64,000 bases of DNA from Acidobacteriota bacterium (GTDB lineage Bacteria; Acidobacteriota; Blastocatellia; Pyrinomonadales; Pyrinomonadaceae). The stretch is taken from NCBI GenBank assembly GCA_025463135.1, contig JAOAPY010000052.1, forward strand, positions 119,204 through 183,203, read 5' to 3'. The stretch's first letter is position 1. Each line of letters begins with the position of its first letter. The position numbers were made by a program, and so were the translations under genes. The notes beneath the pieces are model-generated. The model saw only the letters and a list, made by a program, of their open reading frames with translations, was not told the DNA's origin and made no database searches. This document shows, in pieces, positions 34,034 to 43,833 of this stretch.

Positions 34034-35269
34034 ATGAACCCCAGCAGATCCGAATCGTGGAGCGGCGGGCGCCTGGCCGGCATTGACGCCTTGCGTGGTC
34101 TGGCAGCGCTGGGCGTCGTGCTGTATCACACTGTCGACGTAACCCGCGATGGTGTACCGCAGAATTTTTTGCGCTGGCCGCTGCTCTTCCTTCATTCCCT
34201 CACCTCGTTTGGCTACGTCTGGGTTTTTCTGTTTTTTGTAATCTCAGGATTTTGCATTCACCTGCAATGGGCCAAAGCACGTTCCAGCGACAAGCCGCAC
34301 GAGCTTCGCTTCGGCTCGTTCTGGAAACGCCGCATCCGGCGCCTCTATCCCGCTTATCTAATTGCACTGACGCTCTATTTGGTGATGAGCGCGCTGTCGA
34401 CCGGCCTCAAGGTTACCGGCACGTTGATTTATGACGTTACTATGCATCTGTTCATGCTGCACAATCTCGATCCGAAAACGGCGTACAGCATCAACAGCGT
34501 GTTCTGGACTCTGGCAATTGAAGAACAGCTTTACCTGGCGTATTTTCTGCTGCTGTTTTTGCGCCGGCGCTGGGGCTGGGGGCCAACACTGCTGGTGTGC
34601 GCTGCCGCCCGTGTCGGCTGGTTTTTTTTCAGCCATGGCGTGTGGGTGGTTTGGGGCGTTGGAGTTCCCGTGCCGGAGGCAGCCGCATCGCACTGGTTAA
34701 CATGGGCGCTGGGCGCTGTGAGTGTTGAGGCGGCCTTTGGATTGATCAAACTGCCCCGCTGGTGCAGCAATTTATTGGTAGCCGCGGGCTTCCTGATATT
34801 TGCGGCGGGGATTTCGCAAGTCTTTCCCGTTACGAATAAAGATGGATTAATCCATCGCTTCTGTTGGTTGATACTTCATCCCGCGTGGGGAGTCGCATTT
34901 TTTATCATCGTGAATCGAGCGTTTGCAGCGGAACGAAGATGGCGCGCGGCCATCGGCAGCATCGGCACACCACGCCTCGTCAAATTAATGGCCGGACTGG
35001 GAGTGTTTTCTTACTCGCTGTATCTTACCCACAATCTCGTTATCATGGAGTCGTGGCGCTTCAGTTTTCCGCACGGGCCCAACCTGGTCAATGCGCTTTT
35101 CATAGTAACCCCGGCGACAGTTGCGTTCGCCTGGATCTTCTATCAATTCTGCGAACGGCCATTCATGAGCAGCCCCGCAAAGGCGCAGACGACAAAAGTT
35201 GCCGAAGAAATCTCTGATACGCCGCAGCCGATCTTTGTCCAAGGTTTAATGCCCCAGCCGGAAGACTAG
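34034..35269 (+). CDS. Acyltransferase 3 family (OafA-like) membrane protein
   Basis: A membrane O-acyltransferase of about 411 residues and ten helices. The N-terminal LAGIDALRGLAALGVVLYH contains the family's R-x10-H-type active-site His on helix 1. FVISGFCIH and the cytoplasmic KRRIRRLYPAYL motif follow, with a late LTHNLV helix. Such proteins acetylate or acylate exported glycans such as O-antigen or peptidoglycan. The frame is open upstream to 33935, but that stretch is repeat sequence, so ATG 34034 is chosen. It may modify the polymer made by the 20-27 kb cluster. Confidence 0.88.
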   Translation: MNPSRSESWSGGRLAGIDALRGLAALGVVLYHTVDVTRDGVPQNFLRWPLLFLHSLTSFGYVWVFLFFVISGFCIHLQWAKARSSDKPHELRFGSFWKRRIRRLYPAYLIALTLYLVMSALSTGLKVTGTLIYDVTMHLFMLHNLDPKTAYSINSVFWTLAIEEQLYLAYFLLLFLRRRWGWGPTLLVCAAARVGWFFFSHGVWVVWGVGVPVPEAAASHWLTWALGAVSVEAAFGLIKLPRWCSNLLVAAGFLIFAAGISQVFPVTNKDGLIHRFCWLILHPAWGVAFFIIVNRAFAAERRWRAAIGSIGTPRLVKLMAGLGVFSYSLYLTHNLVIMESWRFSFPHGPNLVNALFIVTPATVAFAWIFYQFCERPFMSSPAKAQTTKVAEEISDTPQPIFVQGLMPQPED

Positions 35270-35278
35270 AGGTTGCAG

Positions 35279-35354
35279 GCGTTCAGAGTACCGACTTCAG
35301 TCGGGCTTTTGCGCACCATGAGGAAAGCCCGACTGAAGTCGGTACTCTGAACGC
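35279..35354. terminator. 31-bp perfect inverted repeat between convergent genes
   Basis: Arms 35279-35309 and 35324-35354 are perfectly complementary over 31 bp (core TACCGACTTCAGTCGGGC) with a 14-bp loop. It lies between the acyltransferase stop and the QueD stop and probably terminates transcription from both sides. TTT/AAA lies at the loop side only. It also resembles the dispersed palindromes of the region. Confidence 0.7.
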
Positions 35355-35358
35355 ACTG

Positions 35359-35739
35359 TCAATCCACGGCGTAGGTCGCAACGCTGGTTGGCGTTTCAAA
35401 GCAGCGCACTTTGTAAATCTTTACGCGGTCGTCATCCACGCGTTTGGCGACGCGTTCCAGAATGTACCTGGCCAGGTTCTCGGCGGAAGGCTGTAGTTCA
35501 TCAAACGGCGGGAGTTCGTTGATGTTGCGGTGATCCAGGTACAGCACAATCTCGTCCGCGGCCGCCTTTAATTCCACAAAATCGACCAGCAGCCCGATGT
35601 TGTCAAGCTCGTTGCCGCGAGCATAAATTTCGATCTTGTAATTGTGACCGTGCAGGTTTTCGCACTTCCCTTTATAGCCACGCAGTTGGTGCGCGCTCGA
35701 GAAGTTGCGTTCGATCATGACTTCAAATGTTCCGGGCAT
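35359..35739 (-). CDS. queD: 6-carboxy-5,6,7,8-tetrahydropterin synthase
   Basis: A 126-residue T-fold enzyme that converts dihydroneopterin triphosphate to 6-carboxytetrahydropterin, the second step of queuosine (7-deazaguanine) synthesis. Zinc ligands are visible as HQ in FSSAHQL (about residue 17) and H-x-H in LHGHNYK (about 29-33). The catalytic Cys lies in GKCENLHGH. A second conserved block is LDHRNINELPPF, and a C-terminal Glu appears in CFETPTS. Length is normal for QueD. No queC/E/F are in the window. Head-to-head with no partner gene; monocistronic. Confidence 0.93.
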   Translation of the reverse strand: MPGTFEVMIERNFSSAHQLRGYKGKCENLHGHNYKIEIYARGNELDNIGLLVDFVELKAAADEIVLYLDHRNINELPPFDELQPSAENLARYILERVAKRVDDDRVKIYKVRCFETPTSVATYAVD

Positions 35740-35829
35740 GCGGTAGTCTAAAGTTCAATCGCACTTAAACGCAAAGGATGTGTAGAGGAAATCGTGCAGT
35801 AGTGGGTTGCGGCTCGTTCTTAACCGAAC

Positions 35830-37794
35830 TCATCTCACTACCGCGGCTGTTTCGAATACCAGCGCCAGCTCATCAATATTCGAAGTCACGCGACACGGCG
35901 GCAAACTCTGCAGGAAGGTTCGTCCGTAACTCTTCGTTCGCAGTCGCGGATCCAGCACAGCCAGCACTCCGCGATCGGTGGTGCTGCGGATCAAACGTCC
36001 CAGCCCCTGCTTCAAAGTAATGACTGCCTGCGGCACGCTGTATTCAAAGAAACTCGACCCTTCGTTCTCTTCAATGTAGCGCTGGCGCGCGGCCACGATC
36101 GGATCCGTCGGCACCGCAAAGGGCAGCTTATCGATAATCACACAAGACAATTGCTCTCCGCGCACATCAACGCCTTGCCAAAAACTGGAAGTCGCAAACA
36201 ACACCGCGTTGGGTGTTTCGCGAAAGGTCTTCAGCAATTGGCTTTTGGAAGCACTGCCCTGCACCAAACACGGGTAATCAAGATGAATCGAAGCCAGGTC
36301 GTAAAGCGACTGCATGCCTGCGGTGCTGGTCGATAAGACAAAGGCCCGGCCCTCGGTGGCACGGACGATCCTGATTACCTCCGCGGCCGCTGCCGCCGCC
36401 CATTGTGGCGAACGCGGATCAGGCATGCTCGAAGGCAAGTAGAGCAGCGCCTGAGATTGATAATCGAAAGTCGATTCCGCGATCAGACCCTTGGCCTGCT
36501 GCAAGCCCAGCCGATCTTTGATAAAGGCAAAACTGCCGGCGCTGGACAGTGTTGCGGAAGTCAACACGACGGTCGGCACCGTATCGAAAAGTTTGTCCTG
36601 CAAGAGACCCGAAACGTCTATCGGTGAAGCGCGCAGAAAAACGCCGCGCCCGCGCCGTTCGAGCCAGTAGACAAACTTTTTGTCTGTACCGGTGACTACG
36701 AACTGTAAATCAAAACGAATCTGCCGCACGCGACGGACCAGGTTCTCGACGTCGGCGGGCTTTTCCTGCAACGCGTCCAGCGTTGTCTCCAGACGCGCCA
36801 GCGATCCTTCCAGCGCCACGTACGCGTCGCCCAGAGGCGTGGCCTGCATTTCACCCTCAAAATTTCTTTTGGCGAAAGTGCCGGGCACCAGCGGGAACCT
36901 GGCTTCTTCACCACGTCCTTCGCGAAAACCCATCCAAAAACGATCGGCAAACTGCATCAGGCGCGCGGAAGTCTTTGTCACTTCGCGGTCTACTTCGGCG
37001 TTTTCAAACTTCACATTGCTGACGTCACGGACCAGGTCGTCGACTTGATAATTAGAAACCTGCGCGCCAAAATATTCGGAAGCAACGTCCTCGATCAGAT
37101 GGGCCTCGTCCAGAATCACCGCGCTGTAATCCGGCAACACTCGACCGTAGGCACTGTCGCGCAGGGCCAGATCCGCAAAGAACAAGTGATGATTGACGAC
37201 GACGATGTCCGCCTGCGTGGCACGGTCGCGCATGCGGGTGATGAAGCAGGGATCAAAGTCCGGACACTTTTGCCCCGAGCAGGTCTCTGAGCGAGCATCG
37301 ATGTGACGCCAGAATGAAAGGTTCTCGGGCAGATTCGACAGCTCGGCACGATCGCCGGTCTCAGTTCCCTTCACCCAATGCGTTACTTCATCAAAGTAAT
37401 CCATCTCATCCAGGCCGTTCAGAACCGGAGAGTCGCCTGAACGATGAAACCGCTGCAGGCAAAGATAGTTGTTGCGGCCTTTCATGTAAGTGGCTTTGAA
37501 TTTCTTTGGCAGAATGCTCTGAAGAAAGGGAATGTCTTTCTCCATCAATTGTTCCTGCAGGTTCTTGGTGCCGGTTGAGACGATCACGCGGCCACGTCCG
37601 CCGAGCGCAGCGGCCACGGCCGGCACCAGGTAAGCAAGCGTCTTCCCCGTGCCGGTTCCCGCTTCGACAATAAGGTGGTGCCGATCGTCAAACGCGCGCA
37701 TCACAGCCTCCGCCATTTGAATCTGGCCGGGCCGGTATTCGTAATCTGCATGTGCGCCGGCGATTAGGCCGTCTGGACCAAAAACTTTGTTCAT
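35830..37794 (-). CDS. ATP-dependent DNA helicase, XPD/DinG family with Fe-S cluster
   Basis: A 654-residue superfamily 2 5'-3' DNA helicase. It has Walker A AGTGTGKT (45-52), DEAH box DEAH (229-232), and motif VI-type QGLGRLIRSTTDRG near the C-terminus. Four cysteines between motifs I and II (Cys112, 172, 177, 183) match the [4Fe-4S] cluster of DinG/XPD enzymes, so this member should be redox-cofactor dependent. Likely roles are resolving R-loops, D-loops or G-quadruplexes during repair. The G-rich heptamer arrays in this genome are conceivable substrates. It corresponds to YoaA/DinG rather than the exonuclease-fused form. Confidence 0.9.
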   Translation of the reverse strand: MNKVFGPDGLIAGAHADYEYRPGQIQMAEAVMRAFDDRHHLIVEAGTGTGKTLAYLVPAVAAALGGRGRVIVSTGTKNLQEQLMEKDIPFLQSILPKKFKATYMKGRNNYLCLQRFHRSGDSPVLNGLDEMDYFDEVTHWVKGTETGDRAELSNLPENLSFWRHIDARSETCSGQKCPDFDPCFITRMRDRATQADIVVVNHHLFFADLALRDSAYGRVLPDYSAVILDEAHLIEDVASEYFGAQVSNYQVDDLVRDVSNVKFENAEVDREVTKTSARLMQFADRFWMGFREGRGEEARFPLVPGTFAKRNFEGEMQATPLGDAYVALEGSLARLETTLDALQEKPADVENLVRRVRQIRFDLQFVVTGTDKKFVYWLERRGRGVFLRASPIDVSGLLQDKLFDTVPTVVLTSATLSSAGSFAFIKDRLGLQQAKGLIAESTFDYQSQALLYLPSSMPDPRSPQWAAAAAAEVIRIVRATEGRAFVLSTSTAGMQSLYDLASIHLDYPCLVQGSASKSQLLKTFRETPNAVLFATSSFWQGVDVRGEQLSCVIIDKLPFAVPTDPIVAARQRYIEENEGSSFFEYSVPQAVITLKQGLGRLIRSTTDRGVLAVLDPRLRTKSYGRTFLQSLPPCRVTSNIDELALVFETAAVVR

Positions 37795-38201
37795 GAAATC
37801 ACGTGGACTTGCTCAATCATGCATCACCAACGACCCAGCCGCGTTCGCGCAGCGTCCCGGAACGTTACCAGCGAGACTACGCTTCAGACTGACAAGACTC
37901 CGTTGTGTGCTCAACGTCTTTGCGGAAGGATCTTCAAGGGTGACGAAGAATTTCACGCAAAGACGCAAAGCACGCAATGAAAGTCATACCGCAGCCTTAA
38001 AACGGCTGGTCTAGTAACCCTGGCGGGCAAGCCGCGTTAACGCGGCTGAGTCTCGTGAGAAGCTATAAATTCGCGAGCGAGATGGATAACGATTCGAACA
38101 TTAACAGGATACGCGCGATGATCCAATTGAGATCAGCTCGATCTCGATTACAGTCCGCGACGAGCTTCCTTGCCGCGAATGGTTACAGATCCATCGTGGT
38201 C
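37795..38201. other. Intergenic region with CGCAAAGA repeat
   Basis: It contains CTTTGCGG near 37917 and CGCAAAGACGCAAAGCACGC at 37956-37975, a copy of the 4596-4674 element. No gene is seen. Confidence 0.5.
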
Positions 38202-39305
38202 CTACTTCGCTTTCTGCCAAATGACTTTGCCGCTGCTATCGATCAACTGCTGTGTGTCGTCGAGCGTGACAACGTGCGCCAGTCCGCCTGCGAATGGTTT
38301 CACTTCCCTGAACTGCGCGTCTATTACGAATTTCCCTGTCCGGTCGATGAATCCCCACACATAGTTGCCGTCGCTGCCGATAATCTTCACACCGGCCAGG
38401 CCTTCACAGAAGCCATTGGTATCGCGAAACAATGGTTCAATGACGACTTGTGCTGACTTGTTGATGAAGCCAACCTTGTTGAATGACTGGACGGGCGCCA
38501 GGCCTTCCGAGAAAGGCGCAACCAGGTGCCAACGGTACTCTGCCATCTCGCGCTGCCGCGCCGTGCGTTGCTGCCAGAGTGGTATCTCAAACGCAACCTG
38601 ACCGGCGCGATCCAGGTAGACTCCGCGGGGAGATTCGCCCTGATACACCGCCGCCACCAGACCTTCGGCAAACGACCAATCTACCTGCTGCAGCTTCGCG
38701 GAAATCACGAACTTGCCGTTGCGGTCAATAAAGCCGAGACCATACAGCCCCTGCGCTTTCGCCACCCCTTCACGAAAGTCGCCCGGCTGTTGCGTGAATT
38801 GCGGAGCCACGACGATCTTTCCTGTTTTATCAATGAATCCGTAAAGCCATTCGCGGTCCTTGAGCACTTCGATCCAGGCCCGTCCCTCAGAAAAATCTCC
38901 GGCGTAGGAAAACTGCGGCTCGATTACAATCCTGCCATTCTTGTCCATGTAGCCAAACTTTCGATCCAGCCCTCCGGGACTTTGAAACCTGGCCAGGCCA
39001 TCATGAAAGGACACTTCATAATCGTTTGTTTCCAGTCGAGTAAATTTTCCACTCGTATCAACAATACCGTTAATCCTCTTCTCGCCTTCCCAATAGAAGA
39101 CATAGGCGACACCGTCGGAAAACTCATTCGCCGTGTCGTATCGCGGAGCTATGCGCAAGCGGCCGGTGCGATCGATGAAGCCCCATCTCCCGTTTGCGTC
39201 CCGCACGGGATGAAAACCCGCATGGCTTTTTAGATCTTGCGCGACGACCGGGAGAAACAAGATCACAATTAGACATAAGCCGAGCGAAACTCTAGCTCTC
39301 ATCAT
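38202..39305 (-). CDS. Secreted WG-repeat protein
   Basis: A 367-residue exported protein. A signal peptide (about 1-22, LCLIVILFLPVVAQ) precedes about eight WG (KWG-leptospira-type) beta repeats. Examples are GRWGFIDRTGRLRIAPRYD, FGYMDKNGRIVIEPQFSYA and WGFIDRTGKFVIDAQF, each roughly 45-50 residues with FSEG/FREG spacers. WG repeats are thought to mediate protein or ligand binding; no catalytic motif is present. The start overlaps the stop of the upstream WG gene by 4 nt, so the two are translationally coupled and probably arose by duplication. Confidence 0.88.
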   Translation of the reverse strand: MMRARVSLGLCLIVILFLPVVAQDLKSHAGFHPVRDANGRWGFIDRTGRLRIAPRYDTANEFSDGVAYVFYWEGEKRINGIVDTSGKFTRLETNDYEVSFHDGLARFQSPGGLDRKFGYMDKNGRIVIEPQFSYAGDFSEGRAWIEVLKDREWLYGFIDKTGKIVVAPQFTQQPGDFREGVAKAQGLYGLGFIDRNGKFVISAKLQQVDWSFAEGLVAAVYQGESPRGVYLDRAGQVAFEIPLWQQRTARQREMAEYRWHLVAPFSEGLAPVQSFNKVGFINKSAQVVIEPLFRDTNGFCEGLAGVKIIGSDGNYVWGFIDRTGKFVIDAQFREVKPFAGGLAHVVTLDDTQQLIDSSGKVIWQKAK

Positions 39306-40069
39306 CGCGGTCCCTCCGGATCGTCACCGCTGGAAGTTCTTTCCAGTACGAACTCTCCTTTTCGATTAACATGGCCGTGTTTGCCAACGAAACGCGGACC
39401 ACAACAAAGGCATCTTCCCATATACTCCGTGTACCCAACCGAAACGCCCGCTTGACCGGCCTTAAAGGGCGAGGCCATTGAGAATTGCGGTTTGATAAGG
39501 AACGCTCCTGTCTTGTCGATGTAGCCGAAGTTGCCGAGATGGCCGCATTGCGATTCTTTTGCGCCACCTACATTCACCTGCACCAGGCCTTCCGAAAAGT
39601 CTCCGGCGGCGAAGTACTGCGTCGGAATCACGACGTGCCCTTCGCGATCCACATAGCCCCATCGTAGATGATCCAGCGACTCATGGCGCAAGTAAACTGC
39701 GCTGTTAGAGCCTTCTTTAGCGAGCACGGCGGCGGCCGCTAAACCTTCGGAGAAATCACGCAGGGCGTTGTAACGAAGTTCGACAAGTACGCGTCCGTTT
39801 TCATCGATGTAGCCCCAGAGAATATTTGGGCGCCCGTCGATCTCAGGCAGCTCTTCATCAACGACACCAACGCGCGCGAGTCCGTCCGTAAACGGAAGCG
39901 CTGCATCAAACCGCGCCTCAATTGCCATCTTGCCGCCTGGATTGGAGTAGCCCCAGCGACCGTGAACGTAGACTGGTCTTAATTGAGGGCCGTCCTTACT
40001 TTGTCCGGCGGGCACGATGAAAATAAGCGCCAGCATGATGACCATGAGGATTGGGATTTTTGGCGTCAT
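39302..40069 (-). CDS. Secreted WG-repeat protein (paired)
   Basis: About 255 residues. ATG 40069 gives a clean signal peptide (MTPKIPILMVIMLALIFIVPAG), whereas the longer frame to 40174 begins in repeat-like sequence. About five WG repeats follow (GRWGYSNPGGKMAIEARFD, LWGYIDENGRVLVELRYN, RWGYVDREGHVVIPTQYF, FGYIDKTGAFLIKPQFS). A Cys pair (GRCLCCGPRFVG) near the C-terminus is unusual and could form a disulfide or bind metal. Coupled by a 4-nt overlap to the following WG gene. Confidence 0.85.
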   Translation of the reverse strand: MTPKIPILMVIMLALIFIVPAGQSKDGPQLRPVYVHGRWGYSNPGGKMAIEARFDAALPFTDGLARVGVVDEELPEIDGRPNILWGYIDENGRVLVELRYNALRDFSEGLAAAAVLAKEGSNSAVYLRHESLDHLRWGYVDREGHVVIPTQYFAAGDFSEGLVQVNVGGAKESQCGHLGNFGYIDKTGAFLIKPQFSMASPFKAGQAGVSVGYTEYMGRCLCCGPRFVGKHGHVNRKGEFVLERTSSGDDPEGPR

Positions 40070-40196
40070 CGTTGCGGTTCCCTCGTTTTGTGAATCACGT
40101 GGCATGGGCATCCTGTCCATGTGGTCCTCGCCAACATTCAGCTCTCCCTGAACCTGAATCCCGTGCACGTTCACGGGCGGGACGCCCCTGCCATGA

Positions 40197-41495
40197 CTAA
40201 TCTGCGCCCATCGCTTCGGGCTGCTGCGTCTTCATTCGCTTTGCGTACAGAGGGAATTTTGCGGTCAACTCAGCGACGCCCTGCGCCACTTTGCGGCGTA
40301 CGTCTTCGGATTCCGGCGCCTGAATGACTTCCGCGATCAACCGGCCGATCTCCTGCATCTCAGGTTCTTTCATGCCGCGTGTGGTCACTGCCGGCGTGCC
40401 GATGCGCAGGCCCGAGGCGACAAACGGTTTATTCTGATCAAACGGAATCGTGTTCTTGTTTACCGTGATGTTGGCTGCCTCCAGCGCCTTCTCCGCCGCC
40501 TTGCCTGTAGTTCCTTTGCCATCCATCCAGACGTCAACGAGCATTAGATGGTTGTCTGTACCGCCGGAAACAAGCCGCAAACCATCTTTCTGAAGTTCGC
40601 TCGCCAGGGCCTTCGCGTTGGCCAGCACTTGGCGCTGATATTCTTTGAAGTCTGCACGCAGGGCTTCTCCAAAGGCCACGGCCTTGGCCGCGATGATATG
40701 GACCAACGGCCCCCCCTGAACGCCAGGGAAAAGTTTCCGGTCGATCTCTTTCGCATGTTCCTCTTTACATAGAATCAATCCGCCGCGTGGCCCCCGCAGA
40801 GTCTTGTGCGTCGTGGTGGTCACATAGTCCGCCACCGGCACGGGCGAAGGATGCAAACCGGCGGCAATCGGTCCAGCGATATGCGCAATATCGGCAAACA
40901 TGCGCGCGCCAATGCCCCTGGCAATTTCACCGATGCGATTGAAATCAATAATCCTCGGATAGGCGGACGCCCCACAGACGATCAATTTCGGCTTGTGCTC
41001 TTCGGCGATGCGTTGCAGTTCGTCATAGTCAATCGTTTCCGTTTCGCGTGAGACGCCGTAATCAGCGACCTTATAACTGATGCCCGAAAAATTCATCGGA
41101 TGGCCATGCGTCAGATGCCCGCCGTGCGAAAGGTTCATGCCGAGAATTGTGTCGCCATATTGAATCGCCGCCAGATAGACCGTCATATTCGCCTGGGCGC
41201 CGCTGTGCGGTTGAACGTTGGCATGATCGGCGCCAAATAATTCCTTCGCGCGATCGATGGCGGTCTGCTCAACCACATCGGTCCATTCACAGCCGCCGTA
41301 ATAACGCTTCCCCGGATATCCTTCGGCATATTTATTTGTAAAGACCGAGCCGGCCGCTTCCAACACTGCTTCGCTGACAAAGTTTTCAGAGGCGATTAGC
41401 TCAAGACCATTCGCCTGGCGAGCAACCTCGTTGTCAATAGCAGTAGCAATTATCGGATCGACTTCGGCAAGGGTTGCGTTTCTGAGATCAGTCAT
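40197..41495 (-). CDS. glyA: Serine hydroxymethyltransferase
   Basis: A 432-residue PLP enzyme that interconverts serine and glycine with tetrahydrofolate, the main source of one-carbon units. The PLP-binding Lys lies in [13 protein letters not shown]. Substrate-contact segments [20 protein letters not shown] and PHSGAQAN are canonical, and the C-terminal [10 protein letters not shown] is intact. Length is normal. ATG 41495 is chosen over the adjacent TTG because GAGGA lies about 8 nt upstream. It stands alone, with proS divergent across a repeat-containing gap. Confidence 0.96.
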   Translation of the reverse strand: MTDLRNATLAEVDPIIATAIDNEVARQANGLELIASENFVSEAVLEAAGSVFTNKYAEGYPGKRYYGGCEWTDVVEQTAIDRAKELFGADHANVQPHSGAQANMTVYLAAIQYGDTILGMNLSHGGHLTHGHPMNFSGISYKVADYGVSRETETIDYDELQRIAEEHKPKLIVCGASAYPRIIDFNRIGEIARGIGARMFADIAHIAGPIAAGLHPSPVPVADYVTTTTHKTLRGPRGGLILCKEEHAKEIDRKLFPGVQGGPLVHIIAAKAVAFGEALRADFKEYQRQVLANAKALASELQKDGLRLVSGGTDNHLMLVDVWMDGKGTTGKAAEKALEAANITVNKNTIPFDQNKPFVASGLRIGTPAVTTRGMKEPEMQEIGRLIAEVIQAPESEDVRRKVAQGVAELTAKFPLYAKRMKTQQPEAMGAD

Positions 41496-41498
41496 CAA

Positions 41499-41803
41499 AG
41501 TAGTCCTCGTGCTGTGTTGTTAGAACTTTGTCGTTGAACCTATTGCAGGTTTCGATGGTACATCAGGCGGCCGCGAATCAGGTAGGGCGGGCCCCCTATT
41601 TGGTGTGGGGCCTGCGCGCTCAAAGTTCGACAAACTTCAAGTTTGTGGTTGCCTGACCAAGGCAGTGTTTACGCGAATAATCGACAAACTGAAGTTTGTC
41701 GGACTTTGGCTCTGCCGCCGCAGTCCAAAGTTGCGTTGCGACGTTGCCTTAGGCCAGAATGTTTTCATTGTTCATTTCAATCGCGAATTAAGGCAACTAA
41801 CTT
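41499..41803. other. glyA-proS divergent gap with family-A pair
   Basis: It holds GC-rich sequence (GGGCGGGCCCCC, 41585-41596), a family-A pair (41625-41648 and 41682-41704) and an inverted repeat spanning the proS ribosome site (41743-41797). No gene is seen. Confidence 0.55.
41743..41797 (+). promoter_or_regulatory. Leader hairpin that could mask the proS ribosome site
   Basis: GTTGCCTTA (41743-41751) is exactly complementary to TAAGGCAAC (41789-41797). The latter contains the AAGG that would serve ATG 41804. The long loop (37 nt) makes this a candidate regulatory fold rather than a terminator. Confidence 0.35.
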
Positions 41804-43612
41804 ATGCGCTGGTCACAATACTTTATTCCTACGCTGCGGGAAGATCCGGCTGACGCCGAAGTCATCTCGCACAAACTGCTGCTGCGCGCCGGCGTGGTGC
41901 GCCAGCTTTCCGCCGGCATCTACTCTTTCCTGCCGCTGGGCCAACGCATCGCGCTCAAGGTCATGCAAATTCTGCGTGAGGAAATGAACCACATTGGCGG
42001 CCAGGAATTTTTTCTGCCGGCTTTGCACCCGGCCGAAATCTGGAAAGAGTCAGGCCGTTGGGACGCGATAGGCCCTGATATGTTTCGTCTTACGGATCGC
42101 AAGCAGGCTGAGATGTGTCTGGGCATGACCCATGAAGAGGTCTTTACGTCGATCGCCCGTAATGAACTGCGCTCTTACAAGCAACTGCCTCAAGTCTGGT
42201 ACCAAATTCAAGTCAAGTTTCGGGATGAAGCACGGCCAAAATCCGGGCTGATGCGTTTGCGTACTTTCATCATGAAGGACGCATACACCTTCGATGTCGA
42301 TAATGCTGGTCTTGATCGCTCCTTCGCAGATCAACGCGAAGCCTACAAGCGTATCTTCGATCGCTGCGGTTTGAAATACGTGATGGTTGAGGCATCTTCC
42401 GGAGCGATGGGGGGCGCCGAATCCAATGAATTTGTGGCCAGAACAGAAGCGGGCGAAGATCTGATCGCGACCTGTGCGAACTGTGGTTACGCAGCAAATC
42501 TTGAGAAGGCTATTTCGGAACCAACCCACCCGAATGATGACGGTGGACCGGAGGCGCCGGAGAATTTCCCTACTCCGGGCGTGCGCACGATCGAAGACCT
42601 AACAACATTTCCAGGCGGCGCTCCGGGTAACCGTCAAATTAAAACGCTCGTCTATATGCCGGGAGAAAAAGGTTGGGGAAACGTACCGACAACTCCAATA
42701 CTTGTTCTGCTGAGAGGCGATCACCAGTTGCACGATACGAAACTCATGGATGCCTTCGGGGGTGCCGAAGTGCGTCCAGCTCGCCCGGAAGAGATACGCG
42801 AGATATTAGGTGCCGGCCCCGGCAGCCTCGGACCAGTGGGGGCAAGAACAAGAATCACCACACGAGCCACTAGATGGATTAAACAAGGGGATAAGGATGT
42901 AGAGATCTGGAAGTATCCTGAAGTCCACATTATTGCCGATGAGGCTCTCAAAGGCCGGCGCAACATGACGACTGGGGCTAACGAGGACGACGTCCACAAG
43001 CGAGGTGTCGATGTTGAGCGGGACGCTGATATCGATAAGTTTGTCGACTTGCGCACGGTGACTGCCGGCGAAACGTGCGCTCGTTGCAAAACAGGCGTGC
43101 TGGAAGTCTACAAAGCGATGGAGATTGGCCACATTTTCAAACTCGGCACTAAGTATTCCAAGTCGATGGGCGCGACGGTGCTTAACAAGGATGGCAAGCC
43201 AGTGCCGATCGTCATGGGTAGTTACGGGATTGGCGTTGAACGCATCATCACCGCGGCAGTTGAACAGAACAATGATGACAACGGCATCGTCTGGCCACGA
43301 GCAATCGCGCCTTTTGATGTGGTCGTCACCATCACCAACATGAAGCAGGAAGATTTGCGCGAAGCCGGCGAGAAACTCTACAAAGAGTTGCAGCGCGCCG
43401 GGCTTGATGTCCTGCTCGACGATCGCGACGAACGCGCGGGAGTAAAATTCAAAGATGCTGACTTAATTGGCATCCCCTATCGCATTACGCTGGGTAAGAA
43501 AATTTCCGACGGCATCGTCGAACTGTTTGATCGTCAAACCAAACAGAATGAAGACGTCAAACTAAGCGAAGTCGTTTCGCGAGTGCAGGCATTGGCGCTG
43601 GCGGCATTGTGA
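41804..43612 (+). CDS. proS: Prolyl-tRNA synthetase (bacterial type)
   Basis: A 602-residue class II aminoacyl-tRNA synthetase that charges tRNA-Pro. It starts with the typical [20 protein letters not shown]. Motif 1 region [10 protein letters not shown], motif 2 [14 protein letters not shown] and the C-terminal motif 3 [10 protein letters not shown] are present. The insertion editing domain (INS/YbaK-like, about residues 235-400, with LLRGDHQL and the [13 protein letters not shown] segment) is retained, so it should be able to clear Ala-tRNA-Pro. A CARCKTG sequence before motif 3 is typical. A normal full-length housekeeping gene, monocistronic. Confidence 0.97.
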   Translation: MRWSQYFIPTLREDPADAEVISHKLLLRAGVVRQLSAGIYSFLPLGQRIALKVMQILREEMNHIGGQEFFLPALHPAEIWKESGRWDAIGPDMFRLTDRKQAEMCLGMTHEEVFTSIARNELRSYKQLPQVWYQIQVKFRDEARPKSGLMRLRTFIMKDAYTFDVDNAGLDRSFADQREAYKRIFDRCGLKYVMVEASSGAMGGAESNEFVARTEAGEDLIATCANCGYAANLEKAISEPTHPNDDGGPEAPENFPTPGVRTIEDLTTFPGGAPGNRQIKTLVYMPGEKGWGNVPTTPILVLLRGDHQLHDTKLMDAFGGAEVRPARPEEIREILGAGPGSLGPVGARTRITTRATRWIKQGDKDVEIWKYPEVHIIADEALKGRRNMTTGANEDDVHKRGVDVERDADIDKFVDLRTVTAGETCARCKTGVLEVYKAMEIGHIFKLGTKYSKSMGATVLNKDGKPVPIVMGSYGIGVERIITAAVEQNNDDNGIVWPRAIAPFDVVVTITNMKQEDLREAGEKLYKELQRAGLDVLLDDRDERAGVKFKDADLIGIPYRITLGKKISDGIVELFDRQTKQNEDVKLSEVVSRVQALALAAL

Positions 43613-43613
43613 T

Positions 43614-43820
43614 GGAAGGCTCCTTACTTGCGGCTCCGCCGCCTGATGTGCGGAAAGGCTGTGCCTTTCCATCGATCTTGTTCTTAAGAAAGTGAGAGGC
43701 TGCGCCTCGCACAACAGAGCGGAGGCGGAGCCTCCAATGTCTTGAGCCCGTCTGGAAAGGCGAGCCTTTCCACACATCGGGCGGCGAAGCCGCATCATAG
43801 CCCGGGGCTCGCCAGACGGA
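43614..43820. repeat. Large nested GC-rich inverted repeat after proS
   Basis: The left block (43631-43670, GGCTCCGCCGCCTGATGTG then GGAAAGGC) is inverted at 43754-43793. Between them are inner hairpins (43692-43712, GTGAGAGGC/GCCTCGCAC-type, and 43719-43735, GGAGGCGGAGCCTCC). A further GGGCTCGCC copy lies near 43805. It is concentrically arranged like the other composites. Confidence 0.75.
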
Positions 43821-43833
43821 CGCACAGAACATC

